Shown here: in pieces, positions 1 to 7,651 of the stretch | Numbering within the stretch: the stretch's first letter is position 1 | How the letters are laid out: the number at the start of each line of letters is the position of its first letter | Origin: Candidatus Levyibacteriota bacterium | GTDB lineage: Bacteria; Patescibacteriota; Microgenomatia; Levybacterales; UBA12049 | Reading direction: 5' to 3' | NCBI GenBank assembly: GCA_016184205.1 | Contig: JACPDD010000009.1 | Span: 1-35,454 of the forward strand | DNA length: 35,454 nucleotides | Notes under the pieces: generated by a model | What the model saw: the letters and a program-made list of their open reading frames with translations, nothing else | Databases searched by the model: none | Told to the model about the DNA's origin: nothing | Program-made: the position numbers and the translations under genes

Positions 1-2
1 AC

Positions 3-494
3 TGTAGCAACAAAGAAAATACAATCGTACGCATTTATAGAATAGTTTGGAAAAACCTAAAGAGAAATTCATATTTAGCAAATAGCTTGGCAAACATTGA
101 AGTATTAGATTTAGCGTCTAATGAAAAAATTATCTTACCTTTATATCTATTGCACAAAAGAGCTTATAAATTACGTGTAACCACAAAATTTAATGTGAGA
201 GGAACATCTGATGAGAGAATATTAAGTGAAAGGGAAGAAATAATGCCAGGATCCAGAATTTTTTTACCAAAGCACAGATATGAATTGTGCTTTGAAGATA
301 TTGATGGTAATTTTTTTGACCAACGAGGCAAGTTAGTGAATTTAGAAGAAGCAGATTTATGGTGGACTTTAGAAAACACATTTACATATTTGAAAGATTG
401 GGACATTTTTCCATTTTTCAAACACTCGATTATGATTACCAAATCAAAAATAAAATTTTTTCTTAAAGTAACTCTTTGGAATCTAGGACTTTAA
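3..494 (+). CDS. Hypothetical protein, 5' end outside window
   Basis: The frame is open from base 3, the first complete codon in this frame, to the TAA at 492-494, so this is the 3' part of a gene that begins upstream. A TTG at 87 is the first start-like codon but has no clear ribosome binding site, and coding continues above it (RIVWKNLKR is readable near 39-65). The visible ~163 residues are mixed charged and hydrophobic. The middle resembles a beta-rich fold with a DGN turn near 303-311, and the C-terminal ~40 residues are aromatic and basic. I do not recognise the family. The stop lies inside a short palindrome (GACTTTAAAGTC). Confidence 0.6.
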   Translation, partial: CSNKENTIVRIYRIVWKNLKRNSYLANSLANIEVLDLASNEKIILPLYLLHKRAYKLRVTTKFNVRGTSDERILSEREEIMPGSRIFLPKHRYELCFEDIDGNFFDQRGKLVNLEEADLWWTLENTFTYLKDWDIFPFFKHSIMITKSKIKFFLKVTLWNLGL

Positions 495-555
495 AGTCTT
501 GACTCCAAGTGCATATTGCATCGGCTAGGAAACTTTGGTAAATTGTAACGAGCTA

Positions 556-1431
556 ATGGCAGAACGTCACCAAGAATATCAATATTTGGATTTGCTAAAA
601 GACATCCTTAAGAATTGTGAGAGGAAAAAGGTCCATAATGTGAAAGTTGGAACTAAAAATGTTTTTGGCCGCCAAATAAGATTCGATCTTTCAAAAGGAT
701 TTCCGCTTTTAACCACAAAAGATAACAATGTTCACATTTGGGATGAATGGGGATACAAAAAATACTTAGAAAAAATTTCTAAGCTAAAAACTAAAGCTTT
801 GTCTATGGATGAATATTTAGGCAAAATTAGGACAGATAATAAATTCGCAAAAGTTTATGGAGAACTTGGTCCTGTTTATGGCGTGCAGTGGAGAAAATGG
901 AAAACGTCAGACGGAAGAGTTGTAGACCAGCTTAAGTGGGCAATCGAAAGATTGAGGCTTAATCCAGAACGAAGACACTACTTAGTCTCGGCTTGGAACC
1001 CTGAATTTATATATGAAATGGCTGCTTCTAGGGAAAAGGCTCAAGTTTTGCCTCCATGCCACACTTTTTTCCACTTTTATGTCGCAAATGGCAGATTGTC
1101 GTGCCAGCTTTACCAAAGGAGTGCCGATATGTTTTTGGGTGTGCCATTTAATATTGCGTCATATGCACTGTTGACTCTCATAATTGCTCATGTAACAGGA
1201 TATAAGCCAGGATTTTTTGTTCATACGTTTGGAGATGCTCATATATATGATAACCACGTCGCCCAAGTTAAAGAACAGCTTAAAAGAAAGCCTCACAAAT
1301 TTCCGAAAATACGACTTAATTCGAAAATAAAAGACATTGATAATCTTAAATTTGAAGACATCGAACTTATTGAATATAAACCATACCCGCCAATTAAAGG
1401 AGAAGTGGCGGTTGTAGGCGGTTTTTCGTAG
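556..1431 (+). CDS. thyA: Thymidylate synthase (ThyA)
   Basis: Converts dUMP to dTMP using methylene-tetrahydrofolate, releasing dihydrofolate. The 291-residue protein has the catalytic cysteine in LPPCH (C168), the phosphate-binding QRSAD motif, the NIASYALL helix and the late GDAHIYDNH motif. The C-terminus (VAVVGGFS) is a few residues longer than the usual VAV/I end. The frame is open from a TTG at 535, but the ATG at 556 (MAERHQEYQY) matches the family start better, so I chose it. It is first in a thyA-folA-glyA run with gaps of about 20 bases, which together regenerate the folate cofactor. The folate-dependent ThyA is present, not flavin-dependent ThyX. Confidence 0.96.
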   Translation: MAERHQEYQYLDLLKDILKNCERKKVHNVKVGTKNVFGRQIRFDLSKGFPLLTTKDNNVHIWDEWGYKKYLEKISKLKTKALSMDEYLGKIRTDNKFAKVYGELGPVYGVQWRKWKTSDGRVVDQLKWAIERLRLNPERRHYLVSAWNPEFIYEMAASREKAQVLPPCHTFFHFYVANGRLSCQLYQRSADMFLGVPFNIASYALLTLIIAHVTGYKPGFFVHTFGDAHIYDNHVAQVKEQLKRKPHKFPKIRLNSKIKDIDNLKFEDIELIEYKPYPPIKGEVAVVGGFS

Positions 1432-1451
1432 AATAATTGAAAAAAGATAAA

Positions 1452-1982
1452 ATGAATAAACCAATAGTTAGTATGATTGTTGCGGTTGGAGAAAACAGGG
1501 AAATGGGAAAAGACAATGATTTGCCTTGGGGAAGAGCACTGCCAACTGACATGAAAAGATTCAGAGACAAAATCCGTGGGCATACTATAATTTCCGGAAG
1601 AAGAACTTTTGAATCTATGGGCAGCAAACCATTGCCAAACAGGACAAACATAATAATTTCGCGGGAGCCGAATTATAAGCCGGAAGGCGTAATAGTTGTT
1701 GACTCGGTAGAAAAAGCAATCGAAGAAGCAAAAAAACATGAAAAGGAAGCCGCCTCCGCCAAAGGCTCCGGCGAGCCAGGAGAGATTTTTGTAATCGGCG
1801 GCGGAAAGATTTTTGAGCTATCAATGCCTTACGCCGATAAATTGTATTTGACCCTAATACACGCAAAGTTTCCCGAGGCAGATACTTTTTTCCCGGATTA
1901 TTCTGATTTTAAAAAAGAAGTTTGCAGGGAAGAAGTTTCCGAAAACGGATACACCTACGAGTTCATTGACCTTGTAAGATAA
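1452..1982 (+). CDS. folA: Dihydrofolate reductase
   Basis: Reduces dihydrofolate made by ThyA back to tetrahydrofolate with NADPH. The N-terminal SMIVAVGENREMGKDNDLPW segment, the acidic substrate residue D33 (ALPTDM), the GRRTFESMG segment near 49-57 and the VIGGG cofactor motif (114-118) are all present. An upstream in-frame TTG (1437) is possible, but the ATG at 1452 gives the usual start. Residues about 96-110 (HEKEAASAKGSGEPG) are extra compared with typical DHFRs. They are encoded by a GC-rich, hairpin-forming patch at about 1748-1779 that stands out from its AT-rich surroundings and lies just before the conserved EIFVIGGG strand. Confidence 0.95.
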   Translation: MNKPIVSMIVAVGENREMGKDNDLPWGRALPTDMKRFRDKIRGHTIISGRRTFESMGSKPLPNRTNIIISREPNYKPEGVIVVDSVEKAIEEAKKHEKEAASAKGSGEPGEIFVIGGGKIFELSMPYADKLYLTLIHAKFPEADTFFPDYSDFKKEVCREEVSENGYTYEFIDLVR

Positions 1983-1995
1983 GCAGTTGTATACT
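1966..1995 (+). promoter_or_regulatory. Possible glyA promoter
   Basis: TTGACC (1966-1971), an 18-bp spacer and TATACT (1990-1995) end 9 nt before the glyA ATG. The -35 lies inside the 3' end of folA. This would give glyA its own short-leader transcript in addition to read-through. Confidence 0.4.
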
Positions 1996-2004
1996 AGACG
2001 TACA

Positions 2005-3327
2005 ATGAGCCAGCTTAAAAATTCAGATCCTCAAGTTTTTGAATTAATAAAAGAAGAGGAAATCCGTCAAAAAGAAGTTTTGGAAATGATTCCCTCGGAA
2101 AACTATACCTCGGCCGCAGTTATGGAAGCTTTGGGAAGTGTTCTTACAAACAAATACTCAGAAGGTTACCCAAAGAAGAGATACTACCAAGGAAATAAAA
2201 TCGTAGACAGCGTTGAAACTCTGGCCCAAGAGCGTGCTAAAAAGCTTTTTGGCGTACCATATGTAAATGTGCAGCCATATTCCGGAAGTCCTGCGAATGC
2301 TGAGATTTACATGAGCTTGCTGGAGCCTTTAAAAGACAAGATTATGGGTCTTTCTCTTGCTTTCGGAGGACATTTAACGCATGGGGCGCCGGTTTCCTTC
2401 TCCGGAAAATATTTTAAAACAGTCGCCTATGAGCTCAGTGAGCACGGACTTTTGGATTACGATAAGATTTTTGAAATTGCAAAAAGCGAAAGACCAAAAA
2501 TTATAGTTTGCGGAGCAACAGCATACCCAAGAATTATAGACTTTAAAAAGTTTGGAGAAATCGCAGATGAAGTTGAGGCGTTTCTGCTTGCGGATATCTC
2601 CCATATTGCAGGGCTAATTGTGGCAGGTGTCCATCCATCGCCCGCCCCGTATGCGGACATTATCATGACCACGACACACAAAACCCTACGTGGCCCAAGA
2701 GGTGCAATGATTATGGTGACGGAGAAGGGACTTTTGGAAGATACAGAGCTTGCTGAAAAGATTGATAAGGCGGTATTTCCTGGATTCCAAGGAGGGCCTC
2801 ATGATAACCAGACAGCAGCAATTGCAGTGGCTTTAGAGGAGGCAGGAAAGCCTGAATTTCAAAAATATGGGCAGCAGGTTGTAAAAAACGCAAAAGCACT
2901 AGCTTTAGAGCTTAAAAAATTTGATTTTGACATGGTAAGCGGCGGAACAGATAACCATTTAATTTTGATTGACCTTGGGAGTAAAAAAGTAAACGGAGCA
3001 GTGGCCGCGTACGCTCTGGAAGTTGCCGGAATTGTGGTAAATAAAAATGCGGTTCCAAATGATACTATGCCGCCATTTTATCCCTCTGGAATTCGCCTTG
3101 GAACTCCGGCAATAACAACAAGAGGAATGAAAGAGCGGGAAATGGTAAAAATTGCCGCATGGATTAATACTGTTTTAAATGAAGTTCATGGGGAGCAGGT
3201 TCCGGATACAAAAGAAACAAGGTCAGCATTCTGGAAGATATTTAGAACAAAAGCAAAGGAAAACGAAAATCTTTTGAAGATTGCAGGAGAAATAAAGGAA
3301 TTAACTCAAAAATTTCCTTTACCCTAG
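2005..3327 (+). CDS. glyA: Serine hydroxymethyltransferase (GlyA)
   Basis: PLP enzyme converting serine plus tetrahydrofolate to glycine plus methylene-tetrahydrofolate, the one-carbon donor used by ThyA two genes upstream. The 440-residue protein has IPSENYTS (29-36), the LADISH segment (D197, H200) and the PLP lysine K226 in TTTHKTLRG. The frame is open from TTG 1987, but the ATG at 2005 (MSQLKNSDPQ) fits the family and follows a plausible -10 box. Length and motif order are normal, with no sign of damage. The short gene after it begins one base past the stop, so it is probably co-transcribed. Confidence 0.97.
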   Translation: MSQLKNSDPQVFELIKEEEIRQKEVLEMIPSENYTSAAVMEALGSVLTNKYSEGYPKKRYYQGNKIVDSVETLAQERAKKLFGVPYVNVQPYSGSPANAEIYMSLLEPLKDKIMGLSLAFGGHLTHGAPVSFSGKYFKTVAYELSEHGLLDYDKIFEIAKSERPKIIVCGATAYPRIIDFKKFGEIADEVEAFLLADISHIAGLIVAGVHPSPAPYADIIMTTTHKTLRGPRGAMIMVTEKGLLEDTELAEKIDKAVFPGFQGGPHDNQTAAIAVALEEAGKPEFQKYGQQVVKNAKALALELKKFDFDMVSGGTDNHLILIDLGSKKVNGAVAAYALEVAGIVVNKNAVPNDTMPPFYPSGIRLGTPAITTRGMKEREMVKIAAWINTVLNEVHGEQVPDTKETRSAFWKIFRTKAKENENLLKIAGEIKELTQKFPLP

Positions 3328-3328
3328 C

Positions 3329-3685
3329 ATGAGCTCAAAGGAGGCAGAGCTAAGAAGGTTTGTAAAACAGGAGCTTTCTGGACTTAGCCCTTATTTGGGA
3401 GAAGGTCTGGAGGCGGCAAGCGATTGGGTGGAGTTAGATATTATAGCTGCTGAGGCAAAATTTGTCCCAAAACACCCTCCTAAAAGATCGCCAAGGTGGT
3501 TTGAAACAAATCGAAGTAATAGCGCAAAAGGTCATACTCGTAAAGAACATACTACGGAGATGCTTGCATCCAAGCCGAATTTAAGAGCTAGGATGTTAGA
3601 ACAAGACGAAAGATTCGACCGATTAAAAAGGGGCGGACGGCTTACTACGCAATGGAGAAGATACGGCAGTAGAAGAGGGCTGTAG
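3329..3685 (+). CDS. Small basic hypothetical protein
   Basis: 118 residues starting one base after the glyA stop, so probably translationally coupled. The N-terminal ~45 residues look helical and acidic (SSKEAELRRFVKQELSG). The rest is rich in Arg and Lys with few hydrophobic stretches, ending RRYGSRRGL. There is no signal peptide or membrane helix. The basic tail could suit RNA or ribosome binding, but that is inference. Not recognised as a known family. Confidence 0.55.
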   Translation: MSSKEAELRRFVKQELSGLSPYLGEGLEAASDWVELDIIAAEAKFVPKHPPKRSPRWFETNRSNSAKGHTRKEHTTEMLASKPNLRARMLEQDERFDRLKRGGRLTTQWRRYGSRRGL

Positions 3686-3697
3686 TTTTGTAGATTC

Positions 3698-3726
3698 TTG
3701 TTTTTAACCTTAGCTTCTGCTAGAAT
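3698..3726 (+). promoter_or_regulatory. rpsB promoter
   Basis: TTGTTT (3698-3703), a 17-bp spacer and TAGAAT (3721-3726). A TGC just before the -10 makes it an extended -10. The predicted transcription start is near 3733, giving an rpsB leader of about 90 nt, unusually long for this window. Confidence 0.7.
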
Positions 3727-3740
3727 ACATAAATCACACA

Positions 3741-3788
3741 CGCTTGGTTTTAATCTTTGTAAAAATTGCCAAGCGGAGGAAGCCCTCC
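3741..3788 (+). promoter_or_regulatory. Structured rpsB leader, possible S2 autoregulatory element
   Basis: Two adjacent hairpins lie between the promoter and the rpsB ATG (3822). The first pairs CGCTTGG (3741-3747) with CCAAGCG (3769-3775), with a TTTT/AAAA inner pairing. The second pairs GGAGG (3775-3779) with CCTCC (3784-3788) around an AAGC tetraloop. They share one base and abut. The GGAGG in stem 2 is Shine-Dalgarno-like but 40 nt from the ATG. Ribosomal-protein leaders that bind their own product are a known class; assigning this one to S2 is inference. Confidence 0.5.
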
Positions 3789-3821
3789 TACGCATAAAGC
3801 TTCGGAAGGGTAAAGATTATT

Positions 3822-4676
3822 ATGAGACAGGTTACACTTGAGCAGTTACTTTCGGCCGGATGCCATTTTGGACATCAGATAACCAGACAAAACCCTAAAG
3901 CACGCGACTTTATTTTTGAAAGCCGCGACAATATCCACATTATTGACCTTGCCAAAACTAAAGTTGGGCTTGAAGAAGCAGCTGCTTTTATTCGCGAACT
4001 TGGAACAATAGCAGGAAGTAGCATGATTGTTATTGGTACAAAAAGACAAGCACAGGCCCCAGTTGTTGCCCAAGTTAAAAGAGCAGAAGATGAAGGTGCA
4101 TCCGAAGGGCTATTTTCAGTTACAAACCGCTGGATTGGCGGACTTCTTACAAATTTCCAGGAAGTTTCCAAAAATTTTGAAAAGCTTTCGGATTTATCAA
4201 GTAAATTAGTAAGTGACGAGGAAAAATCCAAGTACACTAAAAAAGAAGTGGGAGATTGGGCAAAAGAAAAACAAAAACTTGAGAACTTTTACGGCGGGGT
4301 AGCTAATATGAAAAAGACTCCAGACGCACTTTTTATAATTGATACACACCTTGAAAATCTAGCTGTAAGAGAAGCAAGAGCGATGGGCATTGCGACGGTT
4401 GGAATTGTTGATACAAATGCAGATCCCGAGGTTATAGACTATGTAATTCCTGCAAACGATGATGCAGTAGGTAGCGTAGAACTTCTTGTAAGTTATATAA
4501 TGGACGCATGGATTGAAGGCCGCAAGGATTTGAAGAATAAGACCCAAAAGGAAGAAGCAAAAGTAGCGTCGGACAAAAAGAAAGAAGAGAAAACTAAAGA
4601 AAAACCTGCAACCACAGAGAACACTGAAAAAAAGAAAAAGCCAATTAAGACAGCTGTAAAACGTGGCAGTAAATAA
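3822..4676 (+). CDS. rpsB: 30S ribosomal protein S2
   Basis: Small-subunit ribosomal protein uS2. Both family signatures are present: VTLEQLLSAGCHFGHQ at residues 4-19 and PDALFIIDTHLENLAVREA from 167, followed by the IVDTNADP strand. The S2 core ends near residue 235. A lysine/glutamate-rich tail of about 48 residues follows, longer than in most S2 proteins. It begins an rpsB-tsf-frr translation operon, although pyrH, often found between tsf and frr, is absent and a GxxExxY gene sits between rpsB and tsf. The last 14 bases overlap that next gene. Expression is probably driven by the promoter at 3698 through the structured leader. Confidence 0.97.
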   Translation: MRQVTLEQLLSAGCHFGHQITRQNPKARDFIFESRDNIHIIDLAKTKVGLEEAAAFIRELGTIAGSSMIVIGTKRQAQAPVVAQVKRAEDEGASEGLFSVTNRWIGGLLTNFQEVSKNFEKLSDLSSKLVSDEEKSKYTKKEVGDWAKEKQKLENFYGGVANMKKTPDALFIIDTHLENLAVREARAMGIATVGIVDTNADPEVIDYVIPANDDAVGSVELLVSYIMDAWIEGRKDLKNKTQKEEAKVASDKKKEEKTKEKPATTENTEKKKKPIKTAVKRGSK

Positions 4677-4998
4677 TAAATATTTATTCAGTGAGCTTGG
4701 TTCGGAATTAGTTGAAAAGCTATATCAAAGAGCACTCAGAATTGAACTATTGAAAAACGAAATGCAGTTTAATAGGGAAAAAAGAATCAGTATGAAATAT
4801 CAAGGGGTTAATATAGGATTTGATAAGGTAGACTTCGATGTTGAAGAAAAAGTGCTAGTTGAACTCAAGGCTGTATCAGAATTGAATGACATTCATATGG
4901 CGCAAATGATATCATATCTTAAGTCATCTGGAAGAAGAATTGGATTATTGCTAAACTTTGCAAAATTAAGACTTGAAATAAAGAGAATAGCTGTGTAA
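4663..4998 (+). CDS. GxxExxY protein, N-terminally shortened
   Basis: The 111 residues match the GxxExxY family, small proteins of uncertain function with a nuclease-like core, common in CPR and other environmental genomes. The VDFDVEEKVLVELKAVSELNDIH stretch (residues ~56-78) carries the D...E-x-K-like core, followed by QMISYLKSSGRRIGLLLNF and a KRI end. The usual N-terminal helix ending in VHKELGPG is missing: the protein starts at SELGSELVEKLY, and the first Gly of the name motif is Glu. A stop at 4657-4659 blocks any earlier start, so it must use the GTG at 4663 inside rpsB, or is a remnant. It splits the usual rpsB-tsf pair, which suggests insertion. Confidence 0.75.
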   Translation: MAVNNKYLFSELGSELVEKLYQRALRIELLKNEMQFNREKRISMKYQGVNIGFDKVDFDVEEKVLVELKAVSELNDIHMAQMISYLKSSGRRIGLLLNFAKLRLEIKRIAV

Positions 4999-5027
4999 TT
5001 AGCATTATCAGTGGTTGCAAGAAAAAT

Positions 5028-5489
5028 ATGAAAGCAGATATAAAACTTCTCAAAAAATTGCGTGAGCAAACTCAAGTTTCAATAGCCGATGTTAGACATG
5101 CTTTGGAAGAATCGGATAATGATTACAAGAAAGCTCTTATCTTGCTCAAGGACAAGGGAATAGAAAAAGCTAGGAAAAAATCCGATCGTGAAACCTCGCA
5201 GGGAGTAGTTGAATCATATATTCATCAAAATGGCCGAGTAGGAGCTATGGTTGAACTCCTTTGTGAGACGGATTTTGTAGCAAGAACAGATGAATTTAAA
5301 AATCTGGCACATGAAATAGGAATGCAGGTTGCCGCAATGAAGCCAAAAAACGTTGAAAGCCTTTTAAAACAGGAATATATCCGCGACACATCCTTAACCA
5401 TTGATAAACTTATTAAATCCGCAATTGGAAAACTGGGCGAAAACATTGTTATTAAAAGATTCAAAGTTTTTGAAATAGGAGAAGACTAG
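5028..5489 (+). CDS. tsf: Elongation factor Ts, short form
   Basis: Nucleotide exchange factor for EF-Tu. The N-terminal UBA-like domain (residues 1-45, IKLLKKLREQTQVSIADVRHALEES) is followed by the conserved TDFVAR motif near residue 85, whose Asp-Phe contacts the EF-Tu GTP-binding site. At 153 residues it lacks much of the second core subdomain of the ~280-residue E. coli protein and is shorter than the ~196-residue Thermus type. It ends cleanly with VIKRFKVFEIGED, which is a typical EF-Ts end strand, so this looks like a genuine short form rather than a truncation. Confidence 0.93.
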   Translation: MKADIKLLKKLREQTQVSIADVRHALEESDNDYKKALILLKDKGIEKARKKSDRETSQGVVESYIHQNGRVGAMVELLCETDFVARTDEFKNLAHEIGMQVAAMKPKNVESLLKQEYIRDTSLTIDKLIKSAIGKLGENIVIKRFKVFEIGED

Positions 5490-5501
5490 TAGTATTTGCT
5501 T

Positions 5502-6062
5502 ATGGATTCTGTAGTTTCCAAAGCGCGGGAGAAGATGCAAAAGATTCTGGAAGTTTTAAGATCTGACCTTTCTACAGTTAGGACCGGACGGGCAGCGCCT
5601 TCACTTGTTGAAAACATTGTAGTTTCGGCTTATGGCGGCAGCGCAAGACTTAAAGTAATGGAACTTGCAACTATTACTTGCCCCGACTCTCAGACTTTAG
5701 CTGTTACTCCTTTTGACGGTTCTATTATTGGTGAAATTCAAAAAGGAATAATAGAGTCCGGCTCCGGCCTAAATCCAGTGATTGACGGACAGCTCATAAG
5801 AATTGCAGTTCCAATGCTTTCGGAGGAGAGAAGGCAGGAGTTAATAAAACTTATGAAGCAAAAACTTGAAAATGGAAGAATTATGGTGCGTCAGGCAAGG
5901 CATGAGGCAATGGAAGAAGTTAAAAAGCAGCATAATGAAAAGACAATCGGAGAAGATGATATGGTGAGACTTGAAAAAGAAATACAAAAAGCAACAGATG
6001 ATACAATGCTTAAAATTGATGAGATGGGGAAGCGCAAGGAAGAAGAACTGATGCAAATCTAG
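5502..6062 (+). CDS. frr: Ribosome recycling factor
   Basis: Splits post-termination ribosomes together with EF-G. The 186-residue protein has the family length, the N-terminal helix with LRTGRA-like VRTGRAAPSLVENI, the beta domain and the long C-terminal helices (RRQELIKLMKQKLENGR, then KKQHNEKTIGEDD). I chose the ATG at 5502 over the in-frame TTG at 5496. It follows tsf by 12 bases and is probably in the same transcript. The stop is followed within five bases by a repeat array and hairpin that separates it from rseP. Confidence 0.96.
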   Translation: MDSVVSKAREKMQKILEVLRSDLSTVRTGRAAPSLVENIVVSAYGGSARLKVMELATITCPDSQTLAVTPFDGSIIGEIQKGIIESGSGLNPVIDGQLIRIAVPMLSEERRQELIKLMKQKLENGRIMVRQARHEAMEEVKKQHNEKTIGEDDMVRLEKEIQKATDDTMLKIDEMGKRKEEELMQI

Positions 6063-6066
6063 GGAA

Positions 6067-6113
6067 GCATTGTTAAATTGTTTCATTGTTGCGAGCCTTG
6101 CTCGCTCATTGTT
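6067..6113 (+). repeat. Octamer array NNATTGTT with embedded hairpin
   Basis: Three consecutive 8-nt units ending ATTGTT (6067-6090), a perfect 6-bp hairpin GCGAGC-CTT-GCTCGC (6091-6105), then a fourth unit TCATTGTT (6106-6113). It fills most of the frr-rseP gap. The hairpin lacks a T-run directly after it, so it is a weak terminator candidate. Confidence 0.75.
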
Positions 6114-6133
6114 TCTTAGCGAAATTTGTTATC

Positions 6134-7243
6134 ATGGAGATTTTAATTTTCATATTGATTTTGACAGTGCTTGTTCTTGTTCATGAAGCTGGGCATTTTT
6201 TTGTTGCAAAAAAGCTTGGGATAAAAGTTGAAGAATTCGGCTTTGGAATTCCACCAAGAGCATTTTCGCTAAAAAGAGGCGAGACTGTCTACTCTATAAA
6301 TTGGCTGCCAATTGGGGGATTTGTAAAACTTTACGGCGAAGACAGCGCAGGCGGGGGGAAAGTAAAGCCATAAGCCACCAGCCACCAGCCATCAGTAGAT
6401 TTGAAGCGGGCGTTTTTTGCAAGGCCGCCATGGCAAAGAGGCATTGTTATAGTAGCTGGCGTTGTGATGAACTTTGTCTTGGCAGTTGTAATAATTTCTT
6501 ATCTTTTTGGAGTTTCAGGAGTTCCAGTTCCCGGAGACAAGGTGATTGTTACAGGCGTTTCATCTTCTTCCCCTGCCCAGAAAGCAGGCCTTTCACAGGG
6601 AGATACAGTTTTATCCGTAAATAATGTTGCCATTAAAACACCAACGCAGTTAACAGATTATACCAAGAGGCATTTGGGAGAGGAGCTTGAGGTAGTTGTG
6701 CAGAAGAAAAATGGGCAGACCAAGGAGGTTTCACTTACTCCGCGCAAAGCTTATCCTGAAGGACAAGGGCCAATTGGAGTAAGCGTTGCGTCAAATACGC
6801 TCATAAAGAAATACCCTTGGTATCAGGCGCCAATCATTGGGACCCAAGAAGCCTTAAAAACTTCCTGGATGATTGCATCAAGCATTGGCTCCACACTTTT
6901 TCAATTAGTTACAAAAGCGCAAGTTCCTCAGGGTGTTGCCGGTCCTGTTGGAATAGCACAGCTTACAGGGCAATTTGTTCAAGTAGGTCCAATGGCAGTT
7001 TTGTCTTTGGTTTCTGTTATTTCTCTAAATCTGGCAGTTTTAAATATTTTACCAATTCCTGCACTTGATGGAGGAAGATTATTCTTTATTTTAATAGAAG
7101 CGGTTACCAGAAAAAAAGTCAGCCAGAAGTATGAAAGTTATGCTCATGCCGCGGGAATGGCTTTGCTTTTGGGGCTAATTGCGCTTATTACATTTCACGA
7201 TATTATTAGAATTTTTAGCGGCGAGCCTCTTCTGCCAAAGTAG
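6134..7243 (+). pseudogene. rseP: RseP-type site-2 protease with internal stop codon
   Basis: Membrane metalloprotease (RseP/S2P, family M50) that cuts substrates within the membrane. The N-terminal helix carries the zinc motif HEAGH (residues 18-22), then GGFVKLYGED. After a TAA at 6371-6373 the same frame continues with RAFFARPPWQRGIVIVAGVVMNF, a PDZ domain (~6520-6760) and the second catalytic motif LDGGR near 7065. The stop lies in a four-unit heptamer array (6366-6393) placed between conserved segments. If translated as two pieces, the HExxH and LDG halves would be separate polypeptides. It could be decay, a phase-variable switch, or a sequence error. The ATG at 6134 gives the canonical start. 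Confidence 0.85.
6366..6393 (+). repeat. Heptamer array AGCCAYM in rseP
   Basis: Four contiguous 7-nt units, AGCCATA, AGCCACC twice, AGCCATC. The first unit supplies the in-frame TAA that interrupts rseP. Because 7 is not a multiple of 3, a gain or loss of one unit would change the reading frame. Confidence 0.85.
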
Positions 7244-7246
7244 TAC

Positions 7247-7594
7247 TTATTCTTCCCGCTCTTTTCTTGAATTTTCCAGTTCAGCATTTCTTAAAAGGCT
7301 ATGTGTAATAGTTATTAACTTTGCTGTTGCCATAACTTGGCATAACATATTTATACAATCCATGCGTTCACTTTTCGTCCTTTTTCTTTTAAGAAATTCA
7401 TGTGAAAGATCTATTACTTGATTTGGTGTTGTTATTGCAATTCCCACATCATCCCTTTCGGGACTATCCATGTGTGAAGTTACAATTTCCGCTAGCGCCG
7501 CAGGTTGAAAAAACCTGGGCTCAAAGCTCATTTGGGCCTTGTTTAAATCTCTATTAACAAATGGCTCCAGATTAGGATGCAGGCTTTCCGTCAT
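7247..7594 (-). CDS. Hypothetical soluble protein
   Basis: 115 residues on the minus strand, convergent with rseP (the stops are 3 bases apart) and divergent from proS. A TATAAT (minus strand, 7613-7608) precedes the ATG by 13 nt, which supports it as a real gene. The protein is polar and helical, with a basic LKRKRTKSERMDC stretch in the middle and a charged end (AELENSRKEREE). There is no membrane segment or signal peptide. The pattern of helices (QVIDLSHEFL, INMLCQVMATAKLITITHSLL) suggests a small helical bundle. Family not recognised. Confidence 0.55.
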   Translation of the reverse strand: MTESLHPNLEPFVNRDLNKAQMSFEPRFFQPAALAEIVTSHMDSPERDDVGIAITTPNQVIDLSHEFLKRKRTKSERMDCINMLCQVMATAKLITITHSLLRNAELENSRKEREE

Positions 7595-7607
7595 AGCATA
7601 AAAAAAG

Positions 7608-7640
7608 ATTATACAAGAATTTTTTGGAAAGTGCTATACT
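7608..7640. promoter_or_regulatory. Divergent promoters, hypothetical gene and proS
   Basis: On the minus strand, TATAAT at 7613-7608 serves the gene starting at 7594. On the plus strand, TGC-TATACT (extended -10; TATACT at 7635-7640) ends 11 nt before the proS ATG at 7652. Neither has a convincing -35. Confidence 0.45.
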
Positions 7641-7651
7641 CTTTTCATGTC

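Noticed and set aside
488..499. 12-nt palindrome GACTTTAAAGTC at the end of the first gene
   Set aside because: AT-rich palindromes of this size are expected several times in 35 kb, and there is no loop or T-run for a terminator.
1987..2004. Upstream TTG start for glyA (and likewise TTG at 535, 1437, 5496, 24020)
   Set aside because: Each is followed closely by an ATG that matches the family start; 24020 also overlaps a -10 box.
6301..6624. ORF on the plus strand overlapping the rseP interruption
   Set aside because: Out of frame with both halves of the conserved protease; its translation is Ser/Arg-rich without motifs.
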